DNA of 64,000 nt from Haliea alexandrii (GTDB lineage: Bacteria > Pseudomonadota > Gammaproteobacteria > Pseudomonadales > Halieaceae): contig NZ_RFLW01000003.1 of assembly GCF_003719295.1 (NCBI RefSeq), positions 62,001-126,000 on the forward strand. The letters run 5' to 3'. Shown one piece after another: positions 37,618 through 45,695 of the stretch. The notes under the pieces are model-generated. The model did not search any database. It was not told the origin of the DNA and saw only the letters and a list, made by a program, of their open reading frames with translations. How positions within the stretch are numbered: position 1 is the first letter of the stretch; every line of letters starts with the position of its first letter. The translations under genes and the position numbers were made by a program.

Positions 37618-38732
37618 GCGCGGACGTCCAGAGCAGAGGACGGCGCATCGGATACATCGGATACTGTGCTCGGTGCGCGGCTGACCAACCCGGCGAGCGT
37701 CAGCCCCCGGTTCGCCAACGCTTTCTCGAGCAGTCCACCGCTCGCCTGCACCAGGCTACGCACCGCTGGCTGCTCACTGATTACCTCCACCGCCAACTGC
37801 CCCTGTGCCAGCCGCGCCTCCACCGCCAGCGCACCAAGCCGCGGTAAATCGAGACTCAACTGCAGCCGCCAGCGCTCCTGCCCCTCTGCCTCTTCGCCCT
37901 GCTGCGGCTCCCGCTCCAGCCGCAATTGCAGCTGCCTGGGTTCATCCTGCCACAGGAAAGGCAGGCTAAACACCCAGCTGCGTGCGCTGCCTGTGTCGGC
38001 TGGCAACGACGCCAGTTGATTCGTGGTGATGGCGGTGAGTGCGGTTTCAAGCTCCTGGCGCAGCCCGAGCAGCGCGGCGGCATCCGCGGCGCGCGTGGGA
38101 ATGGCGTTGACCTGTTCGAGACGTGCATCCACCTGCGCCAGCACGCGGGCAAGGCTGGTTTTCATATCGGCGGGGGGCGGTGCGGCGCCGGGAGGTTTGC
38201 TCGCGGTGTGCATCAGCTGCACCTCGCTGAAGGTGCCAGAGGTGGCAACGGCAGCGCGCACACCGGCAGGGCTCACCAACTGGCTTGCACTGCTCACCCC
38301 TCGCAACACCTGTCGCACCAGTGCCAGGCTCTCCGCAGGCAGGGTACGCACGGCGCCTTCGGCAGGCTGTAGCAGGCTGATCACCCGCGCCAGAGCGTTC
38401 ACCGTCTCTACCCCCGGCGCTGCCGCACCCAGCAGGCGCACATTGCCACCGGGCTCCGCCGCCGCAGCGCTGCCGGGGTTGCCGATAATACGCAACACGG
38501 CCTGCGGCTGCAGCTGGCGCACCTCAAGCAGCAGGCGCGCACCCTGTTGCACTGGAATATCCGCTGTTGCGGTGATTTGCAGTCCACCGACCCGCAGCAC
38601 CAACTCTCCCGTGGGACGCTGCCCGGAAACCAGCGCCGAGAGAGTTTGTCCCACCTGCCAGTTCTTCAGCCACAGGCCAAAATTTTTCTGGTCGGTGCGC
38701 GCGGCGGTCAGGGCCAGCTGGATTTCTTCCAC
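37614..38732 (-). CDS. Second FliK-like hook-length control protein
   Basis: A 372-residue protein with a variable first two thirds, rich in Ala, Pro and Gln, and a C-terminal Flg_hook-like domain (about residues 260-345) with LRLEREPQQGE...LSLDLPRLGALAVEARL. It starts with GTG at 38732, with TAAGG eight bases upstream. It is distinct from the canonical fliK at 53195-54547. Translational coupling to the FlhB-tail-like gene suggests a switch module. Partner and purpose are not known. Confidence 0.82.
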   Translation of the reverse strand: MEEIQLALTAARTDQKNFGLWLKNWQVGQTLSALVSGQRPTGELVLRVGGLQITATADIPVQQGARLLLEVRQLQPQAVLRIIGNPGSAAAAEPGGNVRLLGAAAPGVETVNALARVISLLQPAEGAVRTLPAESLALVRQVLRGVSSASQLVSPAGVRAAVATSGTFSEVQLMHTASKPPGAAPPPADMKTSLARVLAQVDARLEQVNAIPTRAADAAALLGLRQELETALTAITTNQLASLPADTGSARSWVFSLPFLWQDEPRQLQLRLEREPQQGEEAEGQERWRLQLSLDLPRLGALAVEARLAQGQLAVEVISEQPAVRSLVQASGGLLEKALANRGLTLAGLVSRAPSTVSDVSDAPSSALDVRA

Positions 38733-38800
38733 GACATCGCCTTACCGTAAAGAATTCGCCGAATGTAGCATGAAAGCCGACCCGCCCGCATCGCAGGGTG

Positions 38801-38830
38801 CTGACGTACGACGAAGGTTGTCTGTATACT
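38801..38830 (+). promoter_or_regulatory. Sigma-70-type promoter for pomA
   Basis: CTGACG (38801-38806), 18 bases, TATACT (38825-38830) make a reasonable vegetative promoter about 78 bases before pomA. No sigma-28 signature was seen before pomA, so the stator genes may not be under FliA here. Confidence 0.5.
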
Positions 38831-38907
38831 CCTGTCACATTGCAAGCTTGACGTTACAAACAGCATTGAGGCGGTTAGCCTCCTGAAGACCTCGGAGATA
38901 CGGCTTT

Positions 38908-39672
38908 ATGGATCTGGCAACACTGCTTGGACTGGTGGGCGCCATGGGTGTGGTGATGGCGGCCATCATCACCGGCGGCTCTCCGATCATCTTCATGAAC
39001 ATTCCCTCCATCCTCATCGTCCTCGGTGGCACCGCACTCGTGGTGATGATGAAGTTCACTCTCGGTCAGTTCTTCGGCGCCTTCAAGGTGGCAGCGCGCG
39101 CCTTCATGTTCAAGCTGGACGAACCCGAAGACCTCATCACACAAGTGGTTGAGCTGGCCACGATCGCCCGCAAGGAGGGCATGCTGGCGCTGGAGAATGC
39201 AGAGATCAACAACGAATTCCTGCGCGACGGCGTGCGCATGTTGATAGATGGCAATAACCGTGATGTGGTGAGTGCTGTGATGAGCAAAGATCTACAGCAA
39301 ACCATCGATCGCCATAAATGGGGCTCCAAGGTGTTCTCCGCCACCGGCGATGTCGCCCCGGCGATGGGTATGATCGGCACACTCATCGGCCTGGTGCAAA
39401 TGCTCTCCGCCATGGATGACCCCAAGGCCATCGGCCCCGCCATGGCCGTAGCCCTGCTCACCACCCTCTACGGCGCGGTGCTCGCCAACATGGTTGCCAT
39501 TCCCATTGCCGACAAACTGGATCTGCGCAAGGCCCAGGAAGGACGCATCAAGGCCATGTGCATTGATGGCGTGCTCGCCATTCAGGAAGGCCAGAACCCG
39601 CGCATCATCGAATCCATGCTGAAAGCCTACCTCGAGCCCAAGGAGCGCAACAAGGAAGCCGAGGCGGCATGA
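38908..39672 (+). CDS. pomA: Flagellar stator protein PomA (MotA family)
   Basis: A 254-residue stator subunit with four membrane helices. It is close to Vibrio PomA along its length (MDLATLLGL, MKFTLGQFFGA, DEPEDLI, GDVAPAMGMIGTLIGLV), so a sodium-driven stator is likely. Charged residues in the cytoplasmic loop (Arg and Glu in ARKEGMLALE) would contact FliG. GGAG lies before the ATG. The stop overlaps pomB by ATGA. Confidence 0.95.
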   Translation: MDLATLLGLVGAMGVVMAAIITGGSPIIFMNIPSILIVLGGTALVVMMKFTLGQFFGAFKVAARAFMFKLDEPEDLITQVVELATIARKEGMLALENAEINNEFLRDGVRMLIDGNNRDVVSAVMSKDLQQTIDRHKWGSKVFSATGDVAPAMGMIGTLIGLVQMLSAMDDPKAIGPAMAVALLTTLYGAVLANMVAIPIADKLDLRKAQEGRIKAMCIDGVLAIQEGQNPRIIESMLKAYLEPKERNKEAEAA

Positions 39673-40604
39673 TCGACTTCGAGGAAGAAGAAGAGTCCAA
39701 GCCGGGCGCACCCATGTGGATGGCAACCTTCGCCGACCTCATGTCCCTGTTGATGTGCTTCTTTGTCCTGCTGCTGTCGTTCTCCGAGATGGACGTACAG
39801 AAGTACAAACAGATTGCCGGCTCGATGAAAAACGCCTTCGGTGTGCAACAACAGGTGAAGGTGGAGGACATCCCGAAAGGCACCAGCATCATCGCCCAGG
39901 AGTTCAGCCCCGGCAAACCGGACCCGAGCCCTGTGGATACCATCCAGCAGGTCACGGCAGACACCACCAGGCCTTCCCTGGAAGTGGGCAACCCCGACGC
40001 TCCGCCGCGTGAACTCAGCGACGAGGAGGCGCGGGAGATCGTGCAGCAGGAAATCGAATCCCTGCTGCTGGAGACGCAACAGGACGCAGACGAGTTGCGC
40101 GAGATACTGCAGGAAGAGCTCAATACCGGCAAGGTGGATATCGAAACCAACCAGCGCTCTATTGTGGTACGCATTCGGGAAAACGGTTCCTTCCCCTCCG
40201 GCTCAGCCGTACTGAACCAGGATTTCCTGCCGGTCATGGTGCGGCTGCGGGATGCGCTGGCGACCATTCCCGGCAAGATTTCCGTGGAGGGGCACACCGA
40301 TGACGTGCCCATCAGCGGCGGTCAGTTCCGCTCCAACTGGGAGCTGTCAGCTACCCGCGCGCTGTCGGTCACCCATGAATTGCTGGAAGGTGGCGTGCTC
40401 TCGGACGAGCGTATTGTGGTGGTCGGCTACGCAGATACGCGGCCCTTTACCTTCAATGACAACCCCGCCGGGCGCGCACTCAACCGCCGCGTGGAACTGG
40501 TTATCCGCCAGGGGGCTGAAAGCGCGTCGGAGACCGGCCTGGACAGCATCCTCGAAGGCAACCCGGAAATTCTCGATATTCTCGGCGCTGGCACCGGGCG
40601 CTGA
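39669..40604 (+). CDS. pomB: Flagellar stator protein PomB (MotB family)
   Basis: A 311-residue stator subunit with one N-terminal membrane helix and a periplasmic OmpA-like peptidoglycan-binding domain (about 185-295; SVEGHTDDVPI). The ion-binding Asp is Asp23 in TFADLMSLLMCFF. The plug and linker (KGTSIIAQEFSPGKPDPSP) match Vibrio PomB. With PomA it forms one of two stators in this window. Coupled to pomA by ATGA. Confidence 0.95.
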   Translation: MIDFEEEEESKPGAPMWMATFADLMSLLMCFFVLLLSFSEMDVQKYKQIAGSMKNAFGVQQQVKVEDIPKGTSIIAQEFSPGKPDPSPVDTIQQVTADTTRPSLEVGNPDAPPRELSDEEAREIVQQEIESLLLETQQDADELREILQEELNTGKVDIETNQRSIVVRIRENGSFPSGSAVLNQDFLPVMVRLRDALATIPGKISVEGHTDDVPISGGQFRSNWELSATRALSVTHELLEGGVLSDERIVVVGYADTRPFTFNDNPAGRALNRRVELVIRQGAESASETGLDSILEGNPEILDILGAGTGR

Positions 40605-40637
40605 GCCGGATCACTATTGCATGCGGACCCACACACC

Positions 40638-41201
40638 ATGACCACACCCAGCGTTGAGCGCAGAAAGTACTACCGGATAAACGATGAAATCCTGCTGCAC
40701 TACCGCGTAGACGCCGGCAGCGAGGACGAAGATTCGCGGGGGGTTGGAGTGGAGCTCGCCGCAGGCGCCATACTCGCCGAGATCGACCGCGAGCTGAACC
40801 AGACTATCAATCGCGTGTGGTCGACCGACCCGGACGTTGCCCGGGCGCTGGGCCTGCTCAATCGCAAGATGTCTGTTCTGGGCTCACTGGCCGGGGAGGC
40901 AGAAAGCGGCACGGGGCCGGTGTCCTACCAGCATATGCGTGTCAACTTGAGCGGCACGGGTATTGCCTTTGAAGCGCGCGAGCTGCTGCCGGAGAATACG
41001 GCAGTGACGATCGATATCCGCCTGCTGCCATCACACGCCCCCCTGCATCTGTTGGGAAAGGTTGTGGCGACGCCGCAGCCAGTTGCCAATGGCCAGGGCT
41101 ATTGGACGCGGGTAGAATTTCGCGAGGACACCGACCAGCAGGAAGAACTCATCCGCCACGTGGTGCAGAAGCAGGGCATGTTACTGGCCGATAATCACTG
41201 A
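40638..41201 (+). CDS. PilZ domain protein
   Basis: A 187-residue protein with the two c-di-GMP-binding motifs of PilZ: RKYYR near residue 10 and NLSGTG around residue 103. The long gap between the two motifs holds a helical insert. The first ATG at 40638 is taken; a TTG at 40617 is an alternative. It lies 33 bp after pomB on the same strand, so it is well placed to link c-di-GMP to the PomAB stator, as stator-interacting PilZ proteins do. The link is inference. Confidence 0.82.
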   Translation: MTTPSVERRKYYRINDEILLHYRVDAGSEDEDSRGVGVELAAGAILAEIDRELNQTINRVWSTDPDVARALGLLNRKMSVLGSLAGEAESGTGPVSYQHMRVNLSGTGIAFEARELLPENTAVTIDIRLLPSHAPLHLLGKVVATPQPVANGQGYWTRVEFREDTDQQEELIRHVVQKQGMLLADNH

Positions 41202-41381
41202 CTAGGCGCGCTCATCGATATTCCCGCCGAGACGCTTCTCGCGTGAGGCGGTTTTTGGTGCGGCTGGCGCCTCATCCTCTTCAGCGGGTTGCGCGGGTTG
41301 CTTGCGTGGCTTGTCGTCACGCTTGACCGGGCGTATCCGCGTGAGGGGGGTAAGCCCCCGGTCGTCCACCGGCTCTACCAT
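41202..41381 (-). CDS. Small basic, proline-rich hypothetical protein downstream of motD
   Basis: A 59-codon frame starting at ATG 41381, with GAGG about five bases before it, and ending immediately next to the stop of the converging PilZ gene. The product is hydrophilic, rich in Pro, Lys, Arg and Glu (TRIRPVKRDDKPRKQP), with no membrane helix. It starts 28 bp after the motD stop in the same direction. I do not recognise it; its position at the end of the motility operon and snug fit suggest a real gene. Confidence 0.5.
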   Translation of the reverse strand: MVEPVDDRGLTPLTRIRPVKRDDKPRKQPAQPAEEDEAPAAPKTASREKRLGGNIDERA

Positions 41382-41409
41382 GGGACCTCGCTCGGGCGGC
41401 AGTCCCGGG

Positions 41410-42213
41410 CTAGCGGGCCTGCGTTCGCTCGTCGTTAACGCCTGTGTTCAACGCCAGCACCACCAATACCACGCGCCGGTTTTCGGCTCTTCCGGCTTCT
41501 GTTTCATTGCTGGCCGACGGGTTTTGCTCCCCAAAGGCTACCGCAGAGAGGCGCGCGGGATCAATGCCGCTGCTTTCGAACAGGCGCACCACCGAGGACG
41601 CCCGCGCCGCAGACAACTCCCAGTTCGAGGGAAACAAGTCATTGCGGATGGGCACGTTGTCGGTATAGCCCTCCACGCGCACGCGGTTGGGAATGGGAGC
41701 CAGTACGCCGGCAATGCGGCTCAGCACAGGCACTGCACGCGCCAACAGTACGCCACTACCGCTGGGAAACAGCAACGTTGAATCGATTTCCAGCTCCACC
41801 CAGGCATCGTCGACGGCCACACGCACTTGCTGGGAGGCAACTTCGCTTTCCACCTCGCCGCTCAGGGTGCCCGCCAGGGCATTCAGGTCGGCGCCGCCCT
41901 GCTCTGCCTCATCCGTGCCGGAAGGCACGCGCAGCGGTACGGAAATGGAGTTCTGCGCCAGGTTCGCCGCTACCTGTTCCGCCGGCACCGAGCTGCGCAC
42001 CAGCTCGCCGACCTGGATCGGGTCCAATGAGCGCTGGGGGGCACCAAACGCCGTGACAATCGAGTCGGACAATACCCGGTAGCTGCCCTCATTGGCGGTG
42101 GACAGGGAGTACATCACCACGAAAAACGCGAACAGCAAGGTGATGAAGTCCGCATACGACACCAGCCAGCGGTCCTGGCTATCGGATATCTCGGGCGGAC
42201 GACGGCGGCGCAT
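41410..42213 (-). CDS. motD: Flagellar stator protein MotD (MotB family)
   Basis: A 267-residue MotB-type protein with the ion-binding Asp22 in VSYADFITLLFAFFVVMYS, then a periplasmic OmpA-like domain ending near residue 250 (VEGYTDNVPI). The opening matches Pseudomonas MotD. With MotC it forms the second stator, probably proton-driven. It starts 3 bp after motC and ends 28 bp before the small ORF. Confidence 0.94.
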   Translation of the reverse strand: MRRRRPPEISDSQDRWLVSYADFITLLFAFFVVMYSLSTANEGSYRVLSDSIVTAFGAPQRSLDPIQVGELVRSSVPAEQVAANLAQNSISVPLRVPSGTDEAEQGGADLNALAGTLSGEVESEVASQQVRVAVDDAWVELEIDSTLLFPSGSGVLLARAVPVLSRIAGVLAPIPNRVRVEGYTDNVPIRNDLFPSNWELSAARASSVVRLFESSGIDPARLSAVAFGEQNPSASNETEAGRAENRRVVLVVLALNTGVNDERTQAR

Positions 42214-42216
42214 AAG

Positions 42217-42987
42217 CTATTGCAAATACCCTTCAAGCTTGCTGCTGATCGCGCGCGGGTTGTCGCCATCGGCAATCATGACGATACCGTCGATCACCAT
42301 CTCCTGGTACTGCAGCTGCTCCGCTGCAATCGATTTCAGTTTGTTGGCAATCGGCAGGAAAAACAGGTTGGCAAAACCCACCCCGTAGATAGTGGCGACA
42401 AAAGCGACCGCAATGCCCGCACCCAGCTCTTCCGGGTCTGACAGGTTCTGCATGACGTGGATAAGACCGAGCACGGCGCCGAGAATACCGATTGTTGGCG
42501 AGTAGCCGCCCATGGCTTCGTATACACGCGCCGCACGGGCCTCGCGCACGTGGGCGTTGTCCACCTGTACCTCAAGCACCCCGCGAATCACGTCCGGATC
42601 AAAGCCGTCCACCAACAGACCCAGGCCCTTGTTGACGAAAGCGTCGGTACCACCGGCAGTGAGCTTTTCCAGCGCCAGCAGGCCGTCGCGGCGCGCGGTA
42701 CGGCTCCAGCCCAGCACCTCCTCCATCAGCGCCTCGCGCGGGAACTTCGGCGGAAATACAATCCAGCGCAGGCGCTGCAAGGCCAGCGCGAAGTCGGCCA
42801 GGGGTGTTTGCACCATAACCGCACCCAAGGTGCCCCCCGCGACAATCATAAACGCCGTCAGCTGCATGAGGGCGCCAACCTCGCCGCCCTCCAGCATGTT
42901 GCCGACCACGATCACGCCCACCGCCAGGGTAACACCCAGCAGGGTAAGCATGTCGAAGGACACGCGCGAACCGGGCTTCCCAGCCAC
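42217..42987 (-). CDS. motC: Flagellar stator protein MotC (MotA family)
   Basis: A 256-residue four-helix stator protein. It begins with GTG at 42987 after GAGGAG. The helix 3-4 region (YSPTIGILGAVLGLIHVM...GIAVAFVATIYGVGFANLF) is typical of MotA. It follows fliA by only 10 bp; in Pseudomonas cheYZAB lie between these genes, so their absence is notable. Confidence 0.94.
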   Translation of the reverse strand: MAGKPGSRVSFDMLTLLGVTLAVGVIVVGNMLEGGEVGALMQLTAFMIVAGGTLGAVMVQTPLADFALALQRLRWIVFPPKFPREALMEEVLGWSRTARRDGLLALEKLTAGGTDAFVNKGLGLLVDGFDPDVIRGVLEVQVDNAHVREARAARVYEAMGGYSPTIGILGAVLGLIHVMQNLSDPEELGAGIAVAFVATIYGVGFANLFFLPIANKLKSIAAEQLQYQEMVIDGIVMIADGDNPRAISSKLEGYLQ

Positions 42988-42997
42988 TAGCTTCTCC

Positions 42998-43705
42998 TCA
43001 CTCTTTCCACGCTTCCAGCGTTACACGCAGGCGGGCTACCGCCTGACCGTGCAACTGTGATACCCGCGACTCGGAAACACCGAGCACGAGGCCGATTTCC
43101 TTCAGGTTCAAGCCATCGCCATAATACAGCGACATCATCAGTTGTTCTTTTTCCGGAAGTTGCGCCACCGCCTGCTGCAAGGCCTCATGAAAACCCGCCT
43201 CGCCCACCTGGCGCAGGGGGTCGACCTGTTCATCGCCGGCGCACAGGGCGACATCGTCGTCCAGCTGGCACATGCGGGCACAGGCCAGCTCCCCCGCCAG
43301 GCTCTGGTACTCGGCCAGCGACAGGGACAATTCCGCGGCGATTTCCGCCTCCCGGGCCGGCCTGCCTTCACGCAGGCTCGCGCTGTTGATGGCCTGCGCC
43401 ACCCGGCTCAGGTTGCTCTGCACACTGCGTGGCAGCCAGTCGCTGCCGCGTAACTCATCGAGCATGGCACCCTTGATGCGTATGCCGGCGTAAGTGGCAA
43501 AACTCGCCCCCTGTTCCGGGTCGTGCTGTTCACGCGCCTGCAGCAGGCCGATCAACCCCGCCTGCATCAGGTCGTCCAGCTCAATACTGGCAGGGAGTTT
43601 TGCCGCCAGGCGCAGGGCAATCTGCTTGACCAGCGGCAGGTACTCGCGCACAAGCGCATCGACACCGGTCTGCGCTACGTGTTGATAGGCGGCTGTGCGA
43701 TCCAT
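42998..43705 (-). CDS. fliA: Flagellar sigma factor FliA (sigma-28)
   Basis: A 235-residue sigma-70-family factor for late flagellar genes. Region 2 (YLPLVKQIALRLAAKLPASIELDD split over 20-45), region 3 and region 4 (NLKEIGLVLGVSESRVSQLHGQA near the end) are present, with no region 1.1, as in FliA. It follows fleN by 9 bp. No FlgM is in the window. Confidence 0.96.
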   Translation of the reverse strand: MDRTAAYQHVAQTGVDALVREYLPLVKQIALRLAAKLPASIELDDLMQAGLIGLLQAREQHDPEQGASFATYAGIRIKGAMLDELRGSDWLPRSVQSNLSRVAQAINSASLREGRPAREAEIAAELSLSLAEYQSLAGELACARMCQLDDDVALCAGDEQVDPLRQVGEAGFHEALQQAVAQLPEKEQLMMSLYYGDGLNLKEIGLVLGVSESRVSQLHGQAVARLRVTLEAWKE

Positions 43706-43714
43706 GAGCCGGCG

Positions 43715-44539
43715 TCAGCCTGTTTTTCCCCTGGCGGCAAGCATACGCTCAATGAAGAATGCCATCCCGCCACCCATGGGCTGCGGCGGCTCCGCGCTGA
43801 TGCGCGCGGCAATCTCCAGCAGGGCACGCGCCGAAGACGAGCGCGGGTACTCCAGCACCACCGCGCGCTGCGCCTGTACCGCCTTGCGCAGAAAATCATC
43901 GCGCGGCACGCTGCCCAGCCAGCGCACATTCACGTCAAGGTAGGTATCGGTGGCATTGCACAGCTTGGCCAGCAACTGCCGGCCCTGCCATTCGGAGTCC
44001 ATCATGTTGGCCAGGATGTCGAAGCGCTTGACGCCGCAATCGCGGTTGAGCACCTTGATCAGGGCGTAGGCGTCGGTCAGCGAGGTGGGTTCGTCGCACA
44101 CCACCACAATCACGCGCTGACAGGCGCTGGTGAAGGTCAGCACGGTGGGGTCGATGCCGGCGCCGGTGTCCACGATCAGTGTATCCACCGGTTGTTCCAG
44201 CTCACTGAAGGCCTGCACCAGCCCCGCCTGCTCGGCTGGGGCCAGGTTGGCCATGCGCGCCACGCCGGAGCTCGCGGGCACCACGGTAATGCCGCCGGGC
44301 CCGGGGAGAAGAATTTCCTGCAGCGTTTTCTCGCCGGACAGCACATGGCTGATGTCCCACTTGGGGCGCAGGCCCAGCGCAACATCGACATTGGCCAGGC
44401 TCAGGTCGGCGTCGAATAACAGGACTGACTGTCCCTGCCGGGCGAGCGCTGCAGCAAGGTTCACGGAGACGTTGGTCTTGCCCACCCCCCCTTTACCACT
44501 GGTTACTGCAATAACGTTCGTGGGGGCCTGTTCGCCCAT
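43715..44539 (-). CDS. fleN: Flagellar number regulator FleN/FlhG (MinD-like ATPase)
   Basis: A 274-residue ParA/MinD-type ATPase that restricts flagellar number and antagonises FleQ in Pseudomonas. The deviant Walker A SGKGGVGKTN has both lysines (Lys15 and Lys21). DADLSLANVDVALGL follows. Placement right after flhF is standard for polar flagellates. It would partner with the FleQ at the right edge. Confidence 0.95.
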   Translation of the reverse strand: MGEQAPTNVIAVTSGKGGVGKTNVSVNLAAALARQGQSVLLFDADLSLANVDVALGLRPKWDISHVLSGEKTLQEILLPGPGGITVVPASSGVARMANLAPAEQAGLVQAFSELEQPVDTLIVDTGAGIDPTVLTFTSACQRVIVVVCDEPTSLTDAYALIKVLNRDCGVKRFDILANMMDSEWQGRQLLAKLCNATDTYLDVNVRWLGSVPRDDFLRKAVQAQRAVVLEYPRSSSARALLEIAARISAEPPQPMGGGMAFFIERMLAARGKTG

Positions 44540-44561
44540 GTCAGGTTTTCCTGTTGTTCAT

Positions 44562-45695
44562 TCAACTTGCCATGGCTGTCATGCCAGCCCGTGAGGACGG
44601 CACCGCATCCGCTCGCCGCCGCTGTCGCAGCCAATCTGCTGCCAGCGCGATCAGCTCTCCAGCCCTGGCTGGCTGCAGGTCATCCGGCACGCGTTGCCCG
44701 CTGCTGGTATACGCTACCGGCAACTGCGCGCGAATCAGGGTATCCAGAGTACCACCCACACCCGCTGCCTCGTCCAGCTTGGTGATGATAGCACCGCTCA
44801 AGCCCTGCCTTCCAAGTGAATGCACCAGCTCGCGTGTGGGCGCCACACCGACAGAGGCTGACAGCACGCCCAGCACCGTCACCGGGACGGGGCTGTCACG
44901 CAGCAGCTCAATCTGCTTCAGCAGGCGGGGGTCGCGCTGGCCCATGCCGGCGGTGTCGACAAAAATGTGGCGACGATTGCGGAAGTCGCGCAGCGCGGCA
45001 TACAGCTCGGGGCCGTCGCTAACGCTCTGCAGCGGCACATCCAGCAGTGTCGCGAAGGTTGCCAGCTGCTCTTGGCCGCCTATCCGATACTGGTCCATGG
45101 TAATCAGGCCCACCTGCTCGCGGCCGTGACTGAGCGCAGCGCGGCCCGCCAGCTTGGCGATGGTGGAGGTTTTCCCCACGCCGGTGGTGCCCACGCAGGC
45201 TACCACCCGGGTGCCGCCGGGCAAGCCATCCGGCAGGGTGAGCAGGCGCGCCTCGAGTGCGGCCAGAGTGCGCTGCCAGAGCGCCTCCAGCCCACCGCTG
45301 GCCGGCAGGGCATCGGTAATGCCCTCGCTGAGCGCGCGGGAGAAACCCATGCGCGCCAGCCGCTGATTGAGCGTGGCGCGAATCGGTGCCTTGGCGGCGC
45401 TGTCGCGCCAGTTGCGCTGCTGCAGCTCGGTTTCCAGCAGGGAGCGCAGGTTGGCCAGCTCGTTCTGCAGCTGCAGCATGCCGAGTTCGTTCTCTACCGG
45501 TGGCGCCACCACCGCGGCGGGCTGTTCGCTCACGGCCGCGGCCTGTTCCACCGCTTCCAGGTTGCAGGCCGCGACCACTTCAACACCATCGGCAACGCGA
45601 CGGTTGCTCAGGATAACGGCCTCCGCGCCGAGCGCTTCGCGCACCAGCGCCAACGCGCTGCGGCTGTCCCGGGCATTGAATCGTCGTATGTTCAT
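44562..45695 (-). CDS. flhF: Flagellar biosynthesis GTPase FlhF
   Basis: A 377-residue SRP-type GTPase that places the flagellum at the pole. The variable N-terminal region is followed by the NG domains with G1 VGTTGVGKTS and G-motifs DTAG and TKLDEA. The ATG at 45695 is seven bases after GGGAG and overlaps the flhA stop (TGATG); GTG at 45698 is an alternative. FlhF and FleN together indicate polar flagellation. Confidence 0.95.
   Translation of the reverse strand: MNIRRFNARDSRSALALVREALGAEAVILSNRRVADGVEVVAACNLEAVEQAAAVSEQPAAVVAPPVENELGMLQLQNELANLRSLLETELQQRNWRDSAAKAPIRATLNQRLARMGFSRALSEGITDALPASGGLEALWQRTLAALEARLLTLPDGLPGGTRVVACVGTTGVGKTSTIAKLAGRAALSHGREQVGLITMDQYRIGGQEQLATFATLLDVPLQSVSDGPELYAALRDFRNRRHIFVDTAGMGQRDPRLLKQIELLRDSPVPVTVLGVLSASVGVAPTRELVHSLGRQGLSGAIITKLDEAAGVGGTLDTLIRAQLPVAYTSSGQRVPDDLQPARAGELIALAADWLRQRRRADAVPSSRAGMTAMAS

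Noticed and set aside
41187..41194. GCCGATAA, the -10 element of sigma-28 promoters
   Set aside because: It lies inside the PilZ coding end, lacks a TAAA -35 at the right distance and points at a converging gene.
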